NCBI RefSeq assembly: GCF_003952185.1
Contig: NZ_RXFS01000005.1
Coordinates: 434,001-498,000 of the forward strand
Direction: 5' to 3'
Origin: Variovorax sp. 679
GTDB taxonomy: Bacteria; Pseudomonadota; Gammaproteobacteria; Burkholderiales; Burkholderiaceae_C
Length of the DNA: 64,000 nt
Each line of letters starts with the position of its first letter. Position 1 is the stretch's first letter. Under the pieces are notes generated by a model. That model searched no databases and had not been told where the DNA came from. It worked only from the letters and a program-made list of their open reading frames with translations. Made by a program: the position numbers and the translations under genes. Below, piece by piece: positions 60,148-64,000 of the stretch.

Positions 60148-62247
60148 ATGACTACCAAGACCAATACTTCCCTTTCGCTGTTCGATGCCGCGCTGCTGCG
60201 GCCCGCGCTGTGGGCCTCCGTCACCAAGCTGAGCCCGCGCGTGCAGTGGCGCAACCCGGTGATGTTCATCGTCTACATCGGCAGCATCCTGACGACGGTG
60301 CTCTGGGTGCATGCGCTGAGCTTCCCGGGCGACACCGGCATGAAGCCCGCCTTCGTGCTGGCCGTGGCCATCTGGCTGTGGTTCACCGTGCTGTTCGCGA
60401 ACTTCGCCGAAGCGCTGGCCGAAGGCCGCAGCAAGGCGCAGGCCGCCTCGCTGCGCGGCCTGCGCAAGGACACCTGGGCCAAGAAACTGCATGAGCCGCA
60501 CCACGGTGCACAGTGGCTGCCGGAGCAGGCGCCCAACCTGCGCAAGGGCGACGTCGTGCTGGTCGAGACTGGCGACGTGATCCCGCTCGACGGCGAAGTC
60601 ATCGAAGGCGTGGCCTCGGTCGACGAAAGCGCCATCACCGGCGAATCGGCGCCCGTGGTGCGCGAATCGGGCGGCGACTTCTCGGCCGTCACCGGCGGCA
60701 CCCGCGTGCTGTCCGACTGGCTGGTGGTGCGCGTCTCGGTGAACCCGGGCGAATCCTTCCTCGACCGCATGATCACCATGGTCGAGGCGGCCAAGCGCCA
60801 GAAGACGCCGAACGAGATCGCGCTCACCATCCTGCTGGTCGCTCTCACGCTGGTCTTCCTGATCGTCACCGCCACGCTGCTGCCGTTCTCGATCTTCAGC
60901 GTCGGCGCGTCCAATGCGGGCACCGTGGTGTCGCTCACCGCGCTGGTCGCGCTGCTGGTGTGCCTGATCCCGACCACCATCGGCGGCCTGCTGTCGGCCA
61001 TCGGCGTGGCCGGCATGAGCCGCATGATGCAGGCCAACGTGATCGCCACCTCGGGCCGCGCGGTGGAAGCCGCCGGCGACGTCGACGTGCTGCTGCTCGA
61101 CAAGACCGGCACCATCACGCACGGCAACCGCCAGGCCACGTCCTTCCTGCCGGCTCCCGGCGTGACCAAGGCCCGCCTCGCGCGCGCCGCCATGCTTGCA
61201 TCGCTGGCCGACGAGACGCCCGAGGGGCGCAGCATCGTCGAACTCGCGCGCCGCGACGGCCTGGACGCCACGCCCGTCGAAGGTGCGCACTTCGTGCCCT
61301 TCACCGCGCAGACCCGCATGAGCGGTGCCGACCTGCCGGCCGCGCCGAACAGCCTGGACGCCGACCCGATCCAGATGCGCAAGGGCGCGGTCGACGCGGT
61401 GCGCCGTCATGTCGAGGCGCTCGGCGGCACGATGGCGTCCGAGGTGCTGCGCTCGGCCGAGGAAGCGGCACGCCGCGGCAGCACGCCGCTGGCCGTGGCC
61501 GAGGGCAACCGCGTGCTCGGCATGGTGGAGCTCAAGGACATCGTCAAGACCGGCATCAAGGAGCGCTTCGCCGAGCTGCGCCGCATGGGCATCAAGACGG
61601 TGATGATCACCGGCGACAACAAGCTCACGGCCGCCGCCATCGCCGCCGAGGCCGGCGTGGACGACTTCCTGGCCGAGGCCACGCCAGAGGACAAGCTCGC
61701 GCTGATCCGCCAGTACCAGTCCGAAGGACGGCTCGTGGCCATGACCGGCGACGGCACCAACGACGCCCCCGCGCTCGCGCAGGCCGACGTGGCCGTGGCC
61801 ATGGGCAGCGGCACGCAGGCAGCGAAGGAGGCCGGCAACATGGTCGACCTCGACTCCAACCCGACCAAGCTGCTCGAGGTGGTGGAGACCGGCAAGGCGC
61901 TGCTGATGACGCGCGGCTCGCTCACCACCTTCTCGATCGCGAACGACGTGGCGAAGTACTTCGCCATCATTCCGGCGATCTTCGTCTCGACCTATCCGCA
62001 GCTGGGCGCGCTCAACGTGATGCAGCTCGCGAGCCCGTCGTCGGCGATCCTGAGCGCGGTGATCTTCAACGCGCTGGTGATCGTGTTCCTGATTCCGCTG
62101 GCGCTCAAGGGCGTGCGCTACCGGCCGGTGGGCGCCGCCTCGCTGCTGCGCCGCAACCTTGCCGTCTACGGCCTGGGCGGCCTGGTCGTCCCCTTCATCG
62201 GCATCAAGCTGATCGACTGGCTGCTGGTAGCCGTCCATCTGATCTGA
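60148..62247 (+). CDS. kdpB: Potassium-transporting ATPase, catalytic P-type subunit
   Basis: P-type ATPase subunit of 699 aa. Motifs: TGES in [18 protein letters not shown], the transmembrane proline region [15 protein letters not shown], the phosphorylation site [11 protein letters not shown] (Asp about 318), nucleotide-domain FTAQTRMSG, and the hinge [21 protein letters not shown]. This is the full KdpB pattern and length (E. coli 682 aa). It starts 10 bp after kdpA and 13 bp before kdpC. E. coli KdpB is inhibited by phosphorylation at the TGES serine, and that serine is present here. Confidence 0.97.
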   Translation: MTTKTNTSLSLFDAALLRPALWASVTKLSPRVQWRNPVMFIVYIGSILTTVLWVHALSFPGDTGMKPAFVLAVAIWLWFTVLFANFAEALAEGRSKAQAASLRGLRKDTWAKKLHEPHHGAQWLPEQAPNLRKGDVVLVETGDVIPLDGEVIEGVASVDESAITGESAPVVRESGGDFSAVTGGTRVLSDWLVVRVSVNPGESFLDRMITMVEAAKRQKTPNEIALTILLVALTLVFLIVTATLLPFSIFSVGASNAGTVVSLTALVALLVCLIPTTIGGLLSAIGVAGMSRMMQANVIATSGRAVEAAGDVDVLLLDKTGTITHGNRQATSFLPAPGVTKARLARAAMLASLADETPEGRSIVELARRDGLDATPVEGAHFVPFTAQTRMSGADLPAAPNSLDADPIQMRKGAVDAVRRHVEALGGTMASEVLRSAEEAARRGSTPLAVAEGNRVLGMVELKDIVKTGIKERFAELRRMGIKTVMITGDNKLTAAAIAAEAGVDDFLAEATPEDKLALIRQYQSEGRLVAMTGDGTNDAPALAQADVAVAMGSGTQAAKEAGNMVDLDSNPTKLLEVVETGKALLMTRGSLTTFSIANDVAKYFAIIPAIFVSTYPQLGALNVMQLASPSSAILSAVIFNALVIVFLIPLALKGVRYRPVGAASLLRRNLAVYGLGGLVVPFIGIKLIDWLLVAVHLI

Positions 62248-62260
62248 GGAGCACTTCATC

Positions 62261-62833
62261 ATGAAAAACGTCATTCGTCCCGCGCTCGTGCTCTTCGTGC
62301 TGCTGAGCGCGCTCACCGGCCTGATCTATCCCATGGCCGTCACCGGCGCGGCGAAGGCCGCGTTCCCCGCGAAGGCGGACGGCAGCCTGATCGTGCTCGA
62401 CGGCACGACCGTGGGCTCGAGGCTCATCGGCCAGAACTTCAGCGATCCGAAGCACTTCTGGGGTCGCCCGTCGGCCACCGCGCCGCAGCCCTACAACGCG
62501 AGCGCCTCCGGCGGCTCGAACCAGGGGCCGCTGAACCCCGCGCTCACCGATGCGGTGAAGGCGCGCGTGGAAGCGCTGCGCGCGGCCGATCCGGGCAACA
62601 CGGCGCCGGTGCCGGTCGACCTCGTCACGGCCTCGGCCAGCGGGCTCGATCCGGACATCAGCCCGGCCGCCGCCCAGTACCAGGCGGCGCGCGTGGCGCG
62701 CGTGCGCGGCCTGACCCTGACCCAGGTCCAGTCGCTGATCGACAGGAACACGCAGAAGCCGCTGCTGGGCTTCCTGGGCGAGTCGCGCGTCAACGTGCTC
62801 GCGCTGAACATCGATCTCGACAAGGCGAAGTAA
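62261..62833 (+). CDS. kdpC: Potassium-transporting ATPase, subunit C
   Basis: Accessory subunit of the Kdp pump, 190 aa, with one N-terminal membrane helix ([20 protein letters not shown]) and a periplasmic domain ([56 protein letters not shown]), all family hallmarks. Length is normal. An AGGAG site precedes the ATG. It is followed after a 130-bp gap by a small membrane protein and kdpD. Confidence 0.96.
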   Translation: MKNVIRPALVLFVLLSALTGLIYPMAVTGAAKAAFPAKADGSLIVLDGTTVGSRLIGQNFSDPKHFWGRPSATAPQPYNASASGGSNQGPLNPALTDAVKARVEALRAADPGNTAPVPVDLVTASASGLDPDISPAAAQYQAARVARVRGLTLTQVQSLIDRNTQKPLLGFLGESRVNVLALNIDLDKAK

Positions 62834-62963
62834 GGGGCATCGGGGTGGCTTGCTCCGCACCGGCCCACGCGCCACCGGCCTCCCACGGCCCCGGCGTTGC
62901 CGTTCCCTGCGACCATGCCAGCCGGTGCTGGCAGGCGCGCGATTCCTGAGTGAGGGCTGCGCC

Positions 62964-63134
62964 ATGGCCATCGATCTGTTCCACGTTCTCTGCGCGTTGG
63001 CGGTTCTGTTCATTCCCCTGGGCTTTGCATGGTTCGCCGTGTCCCGCACCGCGCGCCGGCATTCGCACGACACCAGGCGCCGGGAGCCGAAGAGGGATGA
63101 CGCCGCCCCGCGCAAGGATCCGGCGCAACGCTAG
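62964..63134 (+). CDS. Small membrane protein between kdpC and kdpD
   Basis: A 56-aa protein with one N-terminal hydrophobic helix (LFHVLCALAVLFIPLGFAWF) and a strongly charged, mostly basic tail (TARRHSHDTRRREPKRDDAA). AGGG lies 9 bp before the ATG. It lies 18 bp upstream of kdpD. No family is recognised; as a single-pass protein beside the sensor gene it could modulate KdpD or simply be a short unrelated gene. Confidence 0.5.
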   Translation: MAIDLFHVLCALAVLFIPLGFAWFAVSRTARRHSHDTRRREPKRDDAAPRKDPAQR

Positions 63135-63152
63135 TCCCGGCCGGCGTTGCCC

Positions 63153-64000
63153 ATGCAAGACTTCATGCGTCCCGACCCCGATGCCCTGCTTGCGCAACTG
63201 CGCAGCGACGAGGCGCGCGCCCAGCGCGGCAAGCTGCGCATCTACTTCGGCGCCAGCGCGGGCGTCGGCAAGACCTGGGCGATGCTCAGCGCCGCGCAGC
63301 GCGAACGCGCGGCGGGGCGCGACGTGCTGATCGGCGTGGTCGAGACCCACGGCCGCAGCGAAACCGCCGCGCTGCTCGCGGGGCTGGAGGCACTGCCGCT
63401 GCGCGAGCTGGACTACCGCGGCCGCACCCTCGCCGAGTTCGACCTCGACGCCGCATTGACCCGCAAGCCCGCCGTGCTGCTGGTCGACGAACTGGCCCAC
63501 ACCAACGCCCCCGGCTCGCGCCACGCCAAGCGCTGGCAGGACGTGCAGGAGCTGCTGGCCGCGGGCATCGAGGTGTGGTCCGCGCTCAACGTGCAGCATC
63601 TGGAAAGCCTCAACGGCACGGTCGGCGCCATCACCGGCGTGCGCGTGCACGAGACCGTGCCCGACACCGTGCTCGACGAGGCCGACGAGGTGGTGCTGGT
63701 CGACGTCACGCCCGACGAGCTGACGGCCCGGCTCGCGGCCGGCAAGGTCTACATGCCGCAGCAGGCCGAGCGCGCGGCGCAGAACTTCTTCCGCAAGGGC
63801 AACCTGATCGCGTTGCGCGAGATCGCGCTGCGGCGCACCGCCGAGCACGTGGAGGACGACGTGCGCGGCTGGCGCGTGGAGCAGTCGGGCGCCGGCGGGC
63901 ATGGCCGGGACCTGCAGGCCTGGAACACCTCGGGTGCGATCCTCGCGTGCGTCGGCCCGCATGAAGGTGCGGCGCAGACGGTGCGCACGGCTGCGCGGCT
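63153..64000 (+). CDS. kdpD: KdpD sensor histidine kinase, N-terminal part (runs off window)
   Basis: Sensor kinase controlling kdp transcription; about 282 residues are inside the window and the frame is still open at the edge. The visible part is the KdpD-specific N-terminal cytoplasmic domain: RGKLRIYFGASAGVGKTWAM with a Walker A loop, ETHGRSETAALLAGLEALPL, VLLVDELAHTNAPGSRHAKR (Walker B) and VEVWSALNVQHLESLN-like sequence (IEVWSALNVQHLESLNG), followed by the start of the USP-like region (AILACVGPHEGAAQTVRTAA). The transmembrane, GAF and kinase domains, and presumably kdpE, lie beyond the window. Confidence 0.96.
   Translation, partial: MQDFMRPDPDALLAQLRSDEARAQRGKLRIYFGASAGVGKTWAMLSAAQRERAAGRDVLIGVVETHGRSETAALLAGLEALPLRELDYRGRTLAEFDLDAALTRKPAVLLVDELAHTNAPGSRHAKRWQDVQELLAAGIEVWSALNVQHLESLNGTVGAITGVRVHETVPDTVLDEADEVVLVDVTPDELTARLAAGKVYMPQQAERAAQNFFRKGNLIALREIALRRTAEHVEDDVRGWRVEQSGAGGHGRDLQAWNTSGAILACVGPHEGAAQTVRTAAR

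Overview
This is a high-GC chromosomal segment of a Gram-negative betaproteobacterium. It most likely comes from Variovorax or a close relative in the Comamonadaceae (Burkholderiales). The evidence is the yicC-gmk-rpoZ-spoT order, three Bug/TctC-type solute-binding proteins, a Burkholderiales-type porin, an AcnD/PrpF-type methylcitrate cluster, and a StyA1/StyA2B flavoprotein pair of the kind described in Variovorax paradoxus. The genus is an inference. No prophage, insertion sequence or CRISPR array was seen.

Layout. 1-7.4 kb is housekeeping: yicC-gmk-rpoZ-spoT on the minus strand (spoT runs off the left edge), then a Ser/Thr kinase with its PP2C phosphatase, rph, rdgB, hemW and tRNA-Ser(TGA). 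7.4-11.3 kb holds a nitrate/sulfonate-type ABC transporter (ATPase plus fused double permease, no binding protein) divergent from a LuxR-type regulator across a perfect palindrome. 11.4-18.0 kb is an AraC regulator divergent from a catabolic operon (TauD-type dioxygenase, BKACE/DUF849 enzyme, Bug binding protein, quinone oxidoreductase) followed by a porin. Two 19-bp direct repeats at 21-bp spacing lie in the divergent promoter.

18.0-27.8 kb is a copper-resistance island: CopA-type ATPase, CopZ, CusF-like protein, cupredoxin, multicopper oxidase, a TolC-like outer-membrane lipoprotein and several small secreted Cys/His/Met-rich proteins, divergent from a copRS-like two-component system. 27.8-28.7 kb is a decayed gap with two truncated gene ends. 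28.7-37.3 kb is the most unusual part: a degenerate GGDEF-EAL protein, a small protein, and an apparent holdfast-anchor-like (HfaA/HfaB/HfaD-like) set made of a small secreted Asn-rich protein, a CsgG/HfaB-type secretion lipoprotein and a 1570-residue repeat adhesin, closed by a terminator. Two tandem paralogous Crp/Fnr regulators follow.

38.9-45.2 kb is a styrene/indole-type flavin monooxygenase cluster (AraC regulator, SDR, StyA1, StyA2B fusion, dienelactone hydrolase fused to a SnoaL-like domain). 45.2-48.8 kb has a LysR regulator divergent from a Bug protein and an amidase. 48.8-57.9 kb is a methylcitrate-type cluster: ScfR/RamB-like regulator, thioesterase, prpC, Bug protein, acnD, prpF and an isocitrate-lyase-family enzyme. 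58.0-64.0 kb is the kdp potassium-uptake operon: a candidate KdpE operator, a 34-aa leader membrane peptide, kdpF, A, B, C, a 56-aa membrane protein and the start of kdpD, which runs off the right edge.

The segment combines core metabolism with accessory modules, each carrying its own regulator: catabolism of organic and aromatic acids, copper defence, potassium starvation and surface attachment.
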